64,000 nucleotides of DNA from Paenirhizobium naphthalenivorans (GTDB lineage: Bacteria; Pseudomonadota; Alphaproteobacteria; Rhizobiales; Rhizobiaceae), in assembly GCF_007992095.1 (NCBI RefSeq), contig NZ_BJZP01000013.1:62001-126000 (forward strand), read 5' to 3'. Shown here one piece after another: positions 55,313 through 64,000 of this stretch (position 1 is its first letter; every line of letters begins with the position of its first letter). A program made the position numbers and the translations under genes. A model generated the notes under the pieces. It was not told where the DNA came from. It saw only the letters and a program-made list of their open reading frames with translations, and did not search any database.

Positions 55313-55402
55313 CGTCTCTGGCCACCGCTCTCTCCCCGGCACGGCCGGGGACAAGGAAGACGCGCTCGAAGCGCGGCTCCCCCCTCACAGCCCGAGGAGA
55401 GA
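55313..55402 (+). promoter_or_regulatory. Stacked hairpins between leader peptide and asd (possible attenuator)
   Basis: An 8-bp stem TCCCCGGC-acg-GCCGGGGA occupies 55333-55351, followed by CGCGC-tcgaa-GCGCG at 55361-55375. CTCTCTCC at 55328-55335 can instead pair with GGAGAGA at 55396-55402 or AGAGAG at 55408-55413, the purine-rich ribosome binding region of asd. CGGCC in the leader-peptide coding part (55284-55288) can pair with GGCCG (55343-55347). These are competing structures; no T-run follows the strong stem, so control could be translational rather than by termination. Confidence 0.5.
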
Positions 55403-55420
55403 CAGAAAGAGAGCAATTTA

Positions 55421-56452
55421 ATGGGTTTCAAGATCGCAATCGTAGGCGCCACCGGCAACGTCGGGCGCGAAATGCTCAACATCCTCGCCGAGCGCGGTTT
55501 TCCGGCCGACGAGGTGGTCGCACTGGCTTCGGCCCGCTCCCAGGGCACGGAAGTTTCCTTCGGCGACAAGGTGCTCAAGGTCCAGAATCTCGAGAACTAT
55601 GATTTCTCCGACACTGACATCTGCCTGATGTCGGCCGGTGGCACCATTTCGCAGAAGTGGTCACCGAAGATCGGCGCCAAGGGTTGTGTCGTCATCGACA
55701 ACTCGTCCGCCTGGCGCTACGACGCCGACGTTCCGCTGATCGTTCCGGAAGTGAACCCGGACGCCATCGTCGACTTCAAGAAGCGCAATATCATTGCCAA
55801 CCCGAACTGCTCGACCGCCCAGCTCGTCGTCGCGCTGAAGCCGCTGCATGATGCCGCCAAGATCAAGCGTATCGTGGTGTCGACCTACCAGTCCGTTTCC
55901 GGCGCCGGCAAGGAAGGCATGGACGAACTGTTCTCGCAGACCCGCGCCGTCTTCGTCGCCGACCCGATCGAGGCCAAGAAGTTCACCAAGCGCATCGCCT
56001 TCAACGTCATCCCCCACATCGACGTCTTCATGGAAGACGGCTACACGAAGGAAGAGTGGAAGGTCTTGGCCGAAACCAAGAAGATGCTCGACCCGAAGAT
56101 CAAGGTGACCTGCACCGCGGTTCGCGTGCCGGTCTTCATCGGCCATTCGGAATCGGTCAATATCGAATTCGAGAATGAAATCAGCGCCGACCAGGCCCGT
56201 GACATCCTGCGTGAAGCACCGGGTTGCCTGGTGATCGACAAGCACGAAAACGGCGGCTACATCACCCCGGTCGAATGCGCCGGCGAGGATGCCACCTTCA
56301 TCTCGCGTATCCGCGAGGACGCAACGGTCGAAAACGGCCTCAACCTGTGGATCGTCTCCGACAACCTGCGCAAGGGCGCGGCTCTCAACGCCATCCAGAT
56401 AGCCGAGCTGCTGGTCAATCGCGGTCTGATCAAGCCCAAGAAGGTCGCCTGA
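55421..56452 (+). CDS. asd: Aspartate-semialdehyde dehydrogenase
   Basis: Reduces aspartyl phosphate to aspartate semialdehyde, the branch point to Lys/diaminopimelate, Thr, Met and Ile. The 343-aa product has the NADP-binding start [19 protein letters not shown], the catalytic Cys near residue 130 in [17 protein letters not shown], and [13 protein letters not shown]-type segment [13 protein letters not shown]. The conserved His/Gly-rich end with [20 protein letters not shown] is intact. The start at 55421 follows a purine-rich region (AGAGAG at 55408). A 245-base leader with a Thr/Lys peptide precedes it. A 13-bp hairpin follows it. Confidence 0.97.
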   Translation: MGFKIAIVGATGNVGREMLNILAERGFPADEVVALASARSQGTEVSFGDKVLKVQNLENYDFSDTDICLMSAGGTISQKWSPKIGAKGCVVIDNSSAWRYDADVPLIVPEVNPDAIVDFKKRNIIANPNCSTAQLVVALKPLHDAAKIKRIVVSTYQSVSGAGKEGMDELFSQTRAVFVADPIEAKKFTKRIAFNVIPHIDVFMEDGYTKEEWKVLAETKKMLDPKIKVTCTAVRVPVFIGHSESVNIEFENEISADQARDILREAPGCLVIDKHENGGYITPVECAGEDATFISRIREDATVENGLNLWIVSDNLRKGAALNAIQIAELLVNRGLIKPKKVA

Positions 56453-56462
56453 TCCGTCCTTC

Positions 56463-56497
56463 GCAGGCCCCCGGCATCAGTGACGCCGGGGGCCTGC
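56463..56497 (+). terminator. Hairpin terminator of asd
   Basis: GCAGGCCCCCGGC-N9-GCCGGGGGCCTGC is a perfect 13-bp stem beginning 11 bases after the stop. It lacks a strong T-run but is very stable. Confidence 0.75.
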
Positions 56498-56625
56498 CGA
56501 ATTTCATCATATCGTGATCGGCGAGAACGCGAAACAAGCGCCGAAACACTTGAAGCAAGCGTGACAGAATCAGCGTCCGCTGGCATGTTGCGACCAAATC
56601 AAAGCGCAAAGATAAGAGGCAATAA

Positions 56626-57447
56626 ATGCGACTGTCCAAGTTCCTGTCGGCGGCCTTTCTCACGGCGACCATGGTCTCGACCGCAACGGGTGCTGCTCAG
56701 GCGGCGCAATGCGGCAAGACATCCGCCGGTTTCGATGCCTGGAAACAGGAATTCAAGGCGGAGGCGGCAGCCCGCGGCATTAACCCAAGGCTGCTCGACA
56801 AAGTCATGGCCAACGTTTCCTATAACAATGCGACGATCCGCGCCGATCGCGGCCAGAAGAGCTTCAAGCTTTCCTTTGACCAGTTCATGCAAAAGCGCGG
56901 AGGCACCACGATCATTTCGCGCGGCAAGAGCATGAAAAAGGGTAATGCCGCATTGTTCGCCAGGATCGAGCAGCGTTATGGCGTGCCGGCCGGGCCGCTC
57001 ATCGCAATCTGGGGCATGGAGACCGGCTTCGGTTCCTACATGGGCAATGAGCACACTCTCTCGGCAGTGGCGACACTCGCCTATGACTGCCGCCGCTCGG
57101 ATTATTTCACCGACCAGTTTTATGCGGCGCTACAACTCGCCGGCAACGGCACGCTGGCGATAACGGCTCGCGGAGCGGCCCATGGCGAAGTCGGCCAGAC
57201 ACAGTTCCTGCCACGCAATGTCGCAAGGTTCGGCGTGGACGGCGACGGGGATGGCAGGATCGACCTCGTCCGCTCGCGCGCCGATGCGCTCGCCTCGACC
57301 GCCAACTTCCTGCGCGGCAACGGCTGGCGTGCTGGCGCCGGCTATCAGCCTGGCCAAGCCAATTACGGGGCTCTCCAGCAGTGGAACGCAGCAACCGTGT
57401 ATCAGAAAGCGATCGCCTATATCGGCGCACGCATCGACGGGGAATAA
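56626..57447 (+). CDS. Lytic murein transglycosylase (MltB/GH103)
   Basis: Cleaves peptidoglycan glycan chains to 1,6-anhydro-muropeptides in the periplasm. The 273-aa product has a signal peptide (ending about residue 27, GAAQAAQC) and the GH103 fold: IAIWGMETGFGSYMGN with catalytic Glu132, AITARGAAHGEVGQTQFLP, and the calcium-binding loop GVDGDGDGRIDLV. No lipobox is obvious, so it is soluble rather than lipid-anchored. It is a separate unit after asd and convergent with the carbonic anhydrase gene. Confidence 0.9.
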   Translation: MRLSKFLSAAFLTATMVSTATGAAQAAQCGKTSAGFDAWKQEFKAEAAARGINPRLLDKVMANVSYNNATIRADRGQKSFKLSFDQFMQKRGGTTIISRGKSMKKGNAALFARIEQRYGVPAGPLIAIWGMETGFGSYMGNEHTLSAVATLAYDCRRSDYFTDQFYAALQLAGNGTLAITARGAAHGEVGQTQFLPRNVARFGVDGDGDGRIDLVRSRADALASTANFLRGNGWRAGAGYQPGQANYGALQQWNAATVYQKAIAYIGARIDGE

Positions 57448-57467
57448 GACATTTCCGACAGAGCCAG

Positions 57468-57488
57468 GGAAGGCCGCTCAGGCCTTCC
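57468..57488. terminator. Hairpin between mltB-type gene and carbonic anhydrase gene
   Basis: GGAAGGCC-gctca-GGCCTTCC, an 8-bp perfect stem 20 bases after the transglycosylase stop, in a convergent gap. No T-run on either strand. Confidence 0.55.
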
Positions 57489-57565
57489 GCCTCGCACGTC
57501 GTTGTTTGGCCATCAGCGCGTCAACTTCGCTGTCAGGCGCCACACCGGTTTCGGCCAATCTCCGG

Positions 57566-58207
57566 TCACGCTTCGAGACGGACGAAATCCTTGCTTTGGG
57601 GATCCATCACCCACAATTCGCCGTTGGCGATGTCGAACCAAGCGCCGTGGATCTGTATTTTGCCACGTTCCTCAAGGATTTTGACGCAAGGGAAAGTCCG
57701 CAGATTGGCAATGGAATTGCGAATCGAGATGCGCTCCAGCGCCGTCTGACGCTCAGTTGTCGTCATCACCGAATTGCCCTGGATCTGTTCAGCAGCGGTT
57801 CTGACCAGCCCCATCCATTTTCCGATGAAATCCCCGGGCGACAGCGGCTCCGCATTGGGATCGAGCGCAGCACCGATGCCACCGCAACGACCATGCCCCA
57901 TGACGATGATGTCCTTGACGCGCAGTGCCTGAACGGCGAACTCGAGGGCAGCGGAGGTCGAATGGTATTGGCCGTCGGGTTCGTAGGGCGGCACCATGTT
58001 CGCGACATTACGAACGACGAACAGTTCGCCTGGCCCCGCATCGAAGATCGTCTCCGGCGCCGCGCGGCTGTCGCAGCAGGCGATGACCAGCGTATGCGGC
58101 TTCTGCCCTTGATCCGCGAGCACGCGATAGCGTTCTCGTTCGGCGACATAGCGACCGCTCATGAAGTTGCGATAACCGTTGAGTAGGGTGGTCGGGAAGC
58201 TCTTCAT
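57566..58207 (-). CDS. Beta-class carbonic anhydrase
   Basis: Interconverts CO2 and bicarbonate. The 213-aa product has the beta-class zinc site: Cys44, Asp46 and Arg48 in IACCDSRAAPETIF, and His105 and Cys108 in MGHGRCGG. The FVVRNVANMVPPYE segment is also conserved. No signal peptide is seen, so it is cytoplasmic. It supplies bicarbonate for carboxylases. It is a single gene, convergent with the transglycosylase. Confidence 0.95.
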   Translation of the reverse strand: MKSFPTTLLNGYRNFMSGRYVAERERYRVLADQGQKPHTLVIACCDSRAAPETIFDAGPGELFVVRNVANMVPPYEPDGQYHSTSAALEFAVQALRVKDIIVMGHGRCGGIGAALDPNAEPLSPGDFIGKWMGLVRTAAEQIQGNSVMTTTERQTALERISIRNSIANLRTFPCVKILEERGKIQIHGAWFDIANGELWVMDPQSKDFVRLEA

Positions 58208-58288
58208 GCTTCTCGATTAGCCTGCGCCGGGCGAGATGGCAACAGTGTGGTGCGGGCTTCAAACGCAATGCGGCAATGCGGTTTGCGC

Positions 58289-59167
58289 TCAGCTCCGTTT
58301 CGGCCGGCGAGCGGGATGCATCAAGTGACGCATCTGTACCAGCGCCATGGGGGTGGCAAGACTGGAAACATCACTTTCCAGCGTGAGTTCATCGCCACCG
58401 CGTTTGGCGGTGCGAGCCAGGATCTCGAAGACACTCGCCGTCGTCAGTTGCACGGCCCGTTCCTCCGGCACCCCAGCCAGCAAACGGGCCAGAAGCAGCG
58501 CCGATGTTAGATCGCCAAGGCCGTTGGGAGCATCGTCGATCAATCTGTGTTCGGCGAGCAGGGCATGTTTGCCGCTGAGATAAAGATTGCCGGTGCTACC
58601 CGCCATCATCGGCACAGCCGAGGTGACCAGCATGCGTGCTGGCCCGAGTGACAGAGCCGCTTCCATAATCTCGGCATTGGTCGACAATTTGCCGCCGACA
58701 AGCCACTCCAGCTCGTAGCGATTCGGGGTGGCGACGGAAGCGAGCGGGATCAGCTCGTCGCGAATCGCCACCGCGGTCTCTTCGCGAAGATAGAGGCCAC
58801 CGACATCGCCCATCACCGGATCGCACACGTAGAGCAGCTCAGGATCGCGGGCGCGCAAAGCCCGGACCAGGCGCGCGACGGCGCGCGGTTGGGCGGCATT
58901 GCCGAAATAGCCGGTCAGAACGGCCTTGACCTCGCCGAGCCATGGCGCCCGAATAAGATCGTCGACCACATGATCGAAGTCGCTTTCGTTGAAGGTGAGC
59001 CGGGTCGATGGACCGTGCCCCGGGTGCCAAGGCAGCACCAGCGTCGGTAGCGCCCAGACCGGAAAACCCAGACTTTCGAGCGCGAAGACGGCGGCCCTAT
59101 TGCCGACTGATCCGCGCACGACGTGACTCGAAATGACGATGACCGCGCCCGGTGCCTGTTCTGTCAT
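58289..59167 (-). CDS. pdxY: Pyridoxal kinase
   Basis: Phosphorylates pyridoxal to pyridoxal 5'-phosphate in the B6 salvage pathway. The 292-aa product belongs to the PfkB/ribokinase-like group. Visible segments are VIVISSHVVRGSVGNRAAVFALESLG, VLTGYFGNAAQPRAV, LLYVCDPVMGDVGGLYL, and the anion hole with the catalytic Asp in APNGLGDLTSALLLARLL. PdxY is preferred over PdxK on gene context and length. It is divergent from the glutamate dehydrogenase gene. Confidence 0.9.
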   Translation of the reverse strand: MTEQAPGAVIVISSHVVRGSVGNRAAVFALESLGFPVWALPTLVLPWHPGHGPSTRLTFNESDFDHVVDDLIRAPWLGEVKAVLTGYFGNAAQPRAVARLVRALRARDPELLYVCDPVMGDVGGLYLREETAVAIRDELIPLASVATPNRYELEWLVGGKLSTNAEIMEAALSLGPARMLVTSAVPMMAGSTGNLYLSGKHALLAEHRLIDDAPNGLGDLTSALLLARLLAGVPEERAVQLTTASVFEILARTAKRGGDELTLESDVSSLATPMALVQMRHLMHPARRPKRS

Positions 59168-59280
59168 GACCTAAGATCCATGTTTGTACCCTTGTTGATC
59201 AGGCATATGGTCGGCAACTGTCAATCTCCACATCCAAGTTATCGCCTATCGGATCACCTCAAATTTTAATGGGATCCGAA

Positions 59281-59306
59281 AAGACATACATGTCTTGGCA
59301 AGACAT
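59281..59306. promoter_or_regulatory. Palindrome and direct repeat upstream of the glutamate dehydrogenase gene
   Basis: AAGACAT-ac-ATGTCTT (59281-59296) is a perfect 7-bp dyad, and the same AAGACAT recurs at 59300-59306, 19 bases (about two helix turns) downstream. It lies in the divergent control region with pdxY, about 50 bases before the start codon. The binding protein is unknown. Confidence 0.5.
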
Positions 59307-59355
59307 TCCATTGTACAACCGTGCAACATGCGAATGACATTGGAGGGAGTGAACA

Positions 59356-62300
59356 ATGGTCGCGAGCAGGAAGCCACGGCGAGAACAGCAGTTTGAAAGC
59401 GCTCGGCGCATCGCAATCGCGAACGGCGAGCCTTTCATCGACCCGGGGACCCTGTTCAGCCGCGCCGCCAATGACGATCTCGACCTTTACACGCCGGAAA
59501 TGCTTGCCCTTTCGGCAGTTCACGCGGCGACTGACATCGCCGCCTGGAACGGCGAGACGCCGCGTATCGCAATCAAGACTGTACCCGAGGTAGCACCGGG
59601 GGGAACACCCGTCAGCATTCTGTCGATCGTCGATCGCAACAAGGCATTTCTTTATGATTCCGTCATGAGCGAGGTGACCAGCGTCCATCGCGAGATCTCA
59701 ATGGCCATCCATCCGATCCTGGTGCTTGCGCCCGGCGGGGAAATTGCCCTGTGTGCGCCCGAACTTGAGGTCGAGAGTACCGCCCGGGTCAGCTACATGC
59801 AGATCCATCTCGCGCCGCTCAGCGCCGAGCAATCCAAGGCGCTTCAGGAGAACCTTGCAAATGTGCTGGCCAAGGTGAAATTGGCCTACACGGACTGGAA
59901 GCCGATGCTGTCCCTGCTCGACTCGGCAATTCAGGAATTGTCCACTACCGTCGCCGGACGCCGGAAGGCGGATCGCGATGAGGCGCTCGCCTTCCTCGAC
60001 TGGCTGCGCAAGGATAATTTCACCTTCCTCGGCATGCGCGAATACATCTATTCCGGCGAAGGCGCGGACGCCAAGGTGGAACGCAGCCTCGGCCAGGGCC
60101 TCGGCATCCTGTCCGATCCAGACGTTCTGGTGCTGCGCCAGGGCAAGAACGCCGTCACCACGACGCCGGAAATCCTCGCGTTCCTGCAAGGGCCGGACTT
60201 CCTGATTGTCACCAAGGCCAATGTGAAATCGGTCGTCCACCGTCGCGCCTATATGGACTATGTCGGCGTCAAGCGGTTCGGAGCGGATGGAAAGGTGGTC
60301 GGCGAGCTGCGTATCGTCGGCCTTTTCACCGCCACCGCCTATACGCGCTCAGTCAACCAAATCCCGCTTTTGCGAGCCAAAGTCGACAAGGTGATCAGCC
60401 ATTTCGATTTCGATCCACAGAGCCATTCCGGCCGAATCCTGGAAAACACGCTGGAATCCTATCCACGCGACGACCTGTTTCAGATCGACACGGACTTGCT
60501 GGCGAAGTTCTGCGAGCAGATCAACGATCTTGCCGAGCGCCCGCGCGTACGGGTGCTGCCCCGCATCGACCAGTTCGACCGTTTCGTGTCGCTGATCGTC
60601 TACGTCCCGCGCGAGGACTACAACTCCATCGTCCGTGAAAAGATCGGCCATTATTTCAGGACGGTCTATAACGGCCATGTCTCGGCCTATTACCCGGCTT
60701 TCCCTGAAGGCGGCGTCGCACGCGTCCACATCATCATCGGCCGGTCAGAGGGCAAGACGCCGCGCATCGCACAAGGCAAGCTCGAAGAGGCCGTGCGGGA
60801 GATCACGGCGCGCTGGGATGACCGCTTCGCCACGCTTGCCGGTGCCGAAGCGCCGCGCCTTTCCGTCACCCAGGCCTACCAGGAAGCCTTCAGCGCGGAA
60901 GACGCGGTCAAGGACCTGCGCCATATTCAGTCTTGCCGAGACGGAGCCCCTATCTCGATCGCTTTCCACGAAGTCGAGGGTGAGGAGGGGCCGCTTCTTT
61001 ATCTGAAGATCTTCCATACTGGCGCGCATCTGCCGCTCTCGCGCCGCGTGCCGCTTCTCGAAAACCTCGGCTTCAACGTCATCAGCGAGCGTACCTTCGA
61101 CATCGGCATCAACGAGGAGACCGACCAGGAAGGCCTCGTCGTGCTACACGACATGGAACTGCAGGTTCAGGGCGGCGGCACGTTCGATGTCGCGACCCAA
61201 AGTCGAACGCTTGAAGAAGCCTTCGTGCTGGCCTTCACCGGTACACTGGACAACGACGCCTTCAACCGGCTGGTCTTGACCGCCGGCGTCACGGCGCGCC
61301 AGGCAACCGTGCTGCGCGCCTATGCCGCCCATCTGCGCCAGTGTGGTTTCGTCTACTCGCCGCGCCACATCGCCGATACGCTCTACAAATATCCCGCTAT
61401 CGCGGCGACCATCCTCGCCCTGTTCGAGCGGACCTTCGATCCGAAGCTTTCCGACAAGGCACGCCAGCGCAAGCTGGCTGATGCCCGCGCAGAGCTCGAA
61501 ATGGCACTGTCCTCGGTTCCGAGCCTTGATGAGGACCGGATCCTGCGACGTTATATCAATTCCGTCGATGCAACACTGCGCACCAATTACTTCCAGCAGA
61601 CCTATGCCACCGGGCAGCGCCCCATGCTGGCCTTCAAGTTTGATCCGCATCGCCTCGAAGGCCTGCCGGAGCCGCGCCCCTTCCGTGAGATCTTCGTCTA
61701 TGGCGTGGAAGTGGAAGGCGTCCACCTGCGCTTTGGCAAGGTGGCACGCGGCGGTCTGCGTTGGTCGGATCGCGCCCAGGACTACCGCACCGAAGTGCTC
61801 GGTCTCGTCAAGGCACAGCAAGTAAAGAACGCGGTCATCGTTCCGGTCGGCGCCAAGGGCGGGTTCTTCCCCAAGCAACTGCCGGTCGGCGGCAGCCGCG
61901 ATGCCTGGATCGCAGCCGGCACGGAAGCCTACAAGACCTACATCACAACCATGCTGTCGATCACCGACAACATCGAGGGCGGCAAGATCGTGCCGCCGGT
62001 CGACACGATCCGGCTGGATGACGACGACCCCTATTTCGTCGTAGCCGCCGACAAGGGCACGGCGACCTTCTCCGACACGGCAAACGGCTTGGCACAGGCC
62101 GCCGGTTTCTGGCTCGACGATGCCTTCGCCTCCGGCGGTTCGGCCGGTTACGACCACAAGAAGATGGGCATCACCGCACGCGGCGCCTGGGAAGCGGTCA
62201 AGCGCCATTTCCGCGAGATGAACATCGACATCCAGACCACACCGTTTTCCGTTGCCGGGGTCGGCGACATGTCAGGCGACGTTTTCGGCAACGGCATGTT

Positions 62301-64000
62301 GCTGTCGGAAAAGATTCGCCTGATCGCCGCCTTCGACCATCGAGACATTTTTATCGATCCGGATCCCGACACGGCCGTCTCCTTCGCCGAGCGCAAGCGC
62401 ATGTTCGCCCTGCCGCGCTCAAGCTGGCAGGATTACGACAAGGCGCTGCTGTCGACGGGCGGCATGATCATTTCCCGCGCGGAGAAGTCAATCACGCTGA
62501 CACCGCAAGCCGCCACCGCCATCGGCCTCGACAAGACGGTGGCGACACCGTTCGACATCATTAATGCGATCCTTAAGGCCCAGGTGGACCTTTTGTGGTT
62601 CGGCGGCATCGGCACCTATATCAAAGCCACCGAAGAAACCGACGCCGAGGTCGGTGACCGCGCCAACGACGCGATCCGCATAACGGGCGGAGAGGTCCGC
62701 GCCAAGGTGATCGGTGAAGGTGCCAATCTGGGCGTCACCCAGAAGGGGCGCATCGCCTTTGCATTGGCCGGCGGGCAGCTGAATTCCGATGCGATCGACA
62801 ATTCGGCCGGCGTCAATTCCTCCGACGTCGAGGTCAATATCAAGATCGCCCTGTCGCCGGCGCTTGCCGACAAGCGGTTGACCCGCGACAAGCGTGACAA
62901 GCTGCTGGCCGAAATGACTGACGAGGTGGCGGCGCTGGTCCTGCGCAACAATTACCTGCAGACGCTGGCGATCTCGCTGACGGAGCGAAAGGGCGCCGTC
63001 AATCGCGAGGAACTCGGCCGTCTGATGAACTACCTCGAATCGCTCGGCCGATTGAACCGCAAGGTGGAGGTCCTGCCAGGCGACGCGGCGTTCGCCGAGC
63101 GCTACGCCTCCGGCAAGCCATTAACACGGCCGGAGATCGGCATTCTGCTTTCCTATGCCAAGATCGTGCTGTTCGATCAGCTGGTGGCATCAGATCTGCC
63201 GGACGATCCCTATTGCGAAAGCGCACTGACCAACTATTTCCCCGCCCGAATGAGGAAGACTTTCGCTTCGGACATTGCCGCGCATCGTCTGCATCGCGAG
63301 ATCATCGCGACGGTACTGGCAAACCATGTGATCAATCGTGGCGGCCCAGGCTTCATCACCGCGATCGGCGATGCCACCGGGGCGCTACCGCCGGAAATCG
63401 TCAAGGCTGCCCTCATCACGCGGGACGGCCTTCAGCTTCCGGCGATCTGGGACAAGATCGATGCCCTCGACGCGCAGATCCCAGGCGAGACACAAAACAG
63501 TCTGTACGCGATGGTGGGTCGCGTCTATGCCGGCGTCACCCGCCTTCTGGTCGAGACAGGCACGGCTGGCGGCAACCTTTCAGAGGCGCTGGCGCGGCTG
63601 AAGAGCGCGGTCAAGGCCGCAAGGCAGGCCTTCGGGTCAGCCCTTCCTGACAACCTGCGCGTCATGCTCCAGCGTGAAGTCGCGGAACTGGTGCAAGCGG
63701 GTGCCCCCGCTGATCTGGCCGAGGAGGTGGTCGCCATGCTGACGCTGCAACTCGTGCCGGAGGTGATGCAGATCGCTGGCCGCACCGGGGCACCGCTGGC
63801 GCGGGTGATCGAGGGCTATTTCACCGTCTCCGACGTGTTTCGCGTCGATCGGATTCTCGTGGCAGGCAACCGCATCGTCAGCAGCGACCACTATGAAAGC
63901 CTTGCCCTTGGCCGCAGCCTCGACCAGATCGCCGCGGCGCGGCGCAACATGGTCGTCTCCGCTTTTGCCCATCATGGCGCCGAAAAACAGCCGGTCCGCG
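59356..64000 (+). CDS. NAD-specific glutamate dehydrogenase (large, GDH180 type), truncated at window edge
   Basis: Oxidatively deaminates glutamate to 2-oxoglutarate and ammonia, linking amino-acid catabolism to the TCA cycle. The visible 1,548 codons are most of the roughly 1,600-aa enzyme of this class. The N-terminal ACT-like region (residues 1-600) includes QAYQEAFSAEDAVKDLRHIQ. The dehydrogenase core has the hallmark ARGGLRWSDRAQDYRTEVLGL near 797, KNAVIVPVGAKGGFF and GGIGTYIKA. The frame shows no stop to the right edge. GGAGGGA lies 8 bases before ATG 59356. It is regulated from a 188-base divergent region with pdxY. Confidence 0.95.
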   Translation, partial: MVASRKPRREQQFESARRIAIANGEPFIDPGTLFSRAANDDLDLYTPEMLALSAVHAATDIAAWNGETPRIAIKTVPEVAPGGTPVSILSIVDRNKAFLYDSVMSEVTSVHREISMAIHPILVLAPGGEIALCAPELEVESTARVSYMQIHLAPLSAEQSKALQENLANVLAKVKLAYTDWKPMLSLLDSAIQELSTTVAGRRKADRDEALAFLDWLRKDNFTFLGMREYIYSGEGADAKVERSLGQGLGILSDPDVLVLRQGKNAVTTTPEILAFLQGPDFLIVTKANVKSVVHRRAYMDYVGVKRFGADGKVVGELRIVGLFTATAYTRSVNQIPLLRAKVDKVISHFDFDPQSHSGRILENTLESYPRDDLFQIDTDLLAKFCEQINDLAERPRVRVLPRIDQFDRFVSLIVYVPREDYNSIVREKIGHYFRTVYNGHVSAYYPAFPEGGVARVHIIIGRSEGKTPRIAQGKLEEAVREITARWDDRFATLAGAEAPRLSVTQAYQEAFSAEDAVKDLRHIQSCRDGAPISIAFHEVEGEEGPLLYLKIFHTGAHLPLSRRVPLLENLGFNVISERTFDIGINEETDQEGLVVLHDMELQVQGGGTFDVATQSRTLEEAFVLAFTGTLDNDAFNRLVLTAGVTARQATVLRAYAAHLRQCGFVYSPRHIADTLYKYPAIAATILALFERTFDPKLSDKARQRKLADARAELEMALSSVPSLDEDRILRRYINSVDATLRTNYFQQTYATGQRPMLAFKFDPHRLEGLPEPRPFREIFVYGVEVEGVHLRFGKVARGGLRWSDRAQDYRTEVLGLVKAQQVKNAVIVPVGAKGGFFPKQLPVGGSRDAWIAAGTEAYKTYITTMLSITDNIEGGKIVPPVDTIRLDDDDPYFVVAADKGTATFSDTANGLAQAAGFWLDDAFASGGSAGYDHKKMGITARGAWEAVKRHFREMNIDIQTTPFSVAGVGDMSGDVFGNGMLLSEKIRLIAAFDHRDIFIDPDPDTAVSFAERKRMFALPRSSWQDYDKALLSTGGMIISRAEKSITLTPQAATAIGLDKTVATPFDIINAILKAQVDLLWFGGIGTYIKATEETDAEVGDRANDAIRITGGEVRAKVIGEGANLGVTQKGRIAFALAGGQLNSDAIDNSAGVNSSDVEVNIKIALSPALADKRLTRDKRDKLLAEMTDEVAALVLRNNYLQTLAISLTERKGAVNREELGRLMNYLESLGRLNRKVEVLPGDAAFAERYASGKPLTRPEIGILLSYAKIVLFDQLVASDLPDDPYCESALTNYFPARMRKTFASDIAAHRLHREIIATVLANHVINRGGPGFITAIGDATGALPPEIVKAALITRDGLQLPAIWDKIDALDAQIPGETQNSLYAMVGRVYAGVTRLLVETGTAGGNLSEALARLKSAVKAARQAFGSALPDNLRVMLQREVAELVQAGAPADLAEEVVAMLTLQLVPEVMQIAGRTGAPLARVIEGYFTVSDVFRVDRILVAGNRIVSSDHYESLALGRSLDQIAAARRNMVVSAFAHHGAEKQPVR

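Overview
The window is a stretch of core chromosome from an alphaproteobacterium, almost certainly a member of the Rhizobiaceae (Agrobacterium/Rhizobium group). This is inferred from the high GC content, the rhizobial gene orders (gbpR-chvE-gguA-gguB-gguC; ffh-chorismate mutase-rpsP-rimM-trmD; ccmA-B-C-D-G), the large NAD-type glutamate dehydrogenase, and a full CtrA-type box (TTAA-N7-TTAAC) in front of ftsK. I see no insertion sequence, prophage, integrase, CRISPR array, tRNA or rRNA gene. All genes look intact except the last, which runs off the right edge.

Layout. 0-7.5 kb: acyl-CoA thioesterase, the glnK-amtB ammonium pair, ftsK, a LolA-like carrier and exonuclease III. 7.5-9.5 kb: a cyclic-nucleotide-domain protein, an OmpR-type response regulator and a divergent L,D-transpeptidase-like protein, the block being flanked by two inverted copies of a ~102-bp palindromic intergenic repeat. 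9.5-14 kb: SixA-like phosphatase, EamA permease, leuC, a strong-SD 38-aa small ORF and an orphan glycosyltransferase. 14-20.2 kb: an amino-acid ABC pair lacking its ATPase, then a Crp/Fnr regulator with a FecBCD-type metal/chelate importer and a DUF2946-like protein. 20.3-25.7 kb: translation and SRP genes (rplS, trmD, rimM, rpsP, ffh) with a chorismate mutase. 26-32.7 kb: MBL-fold hydrolase, an 877-bp gene-poor gap, then the tightly packed dapF-mtaB-ftsY-yciB-DUF2585 run. 32.7-35.6 kb: cytochrome c maturation genes, including a 57-aa ccmD. 35.8-42 kb: acnA, a DUF1223 protein and a UvrD-like helicase.

41.9-53.8 kb is a sugar module. The GbpR regulator and the ChvE/GguAB importer deliver aldoses such as galactose and arabinose. 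A Gfo/Idh sugar 1-dehydrogenase, an IlvD/EDD aldonate dehydratase, GguC, a semialdehyde dehydrogenase, and DgoK plus DgoA cover both the oxidative galactose route (to pyruvate and glyceraldehyde 3-phosphate) and the oxidative arabinose route (to 2-oxoglutarate). In Agrobacterium ChvE also presents sugars to VirA and to chemoreceptors.

53.8-64 kb: DUF2794 protein, GNAT acetyltransferase, asd, MltB transglycosylase, beta carbonic anhydrase, PdxY and the start of a ~1,600-aa glutamate dehydrogenase. The most notable non-annotated signal is in front of asd: a 39-codon open frame ending in a Thr/Lys-rich run, followed by stacked hairpins. This looks like a peptide-leader attenuator responding to end products of the aspartate pathway.
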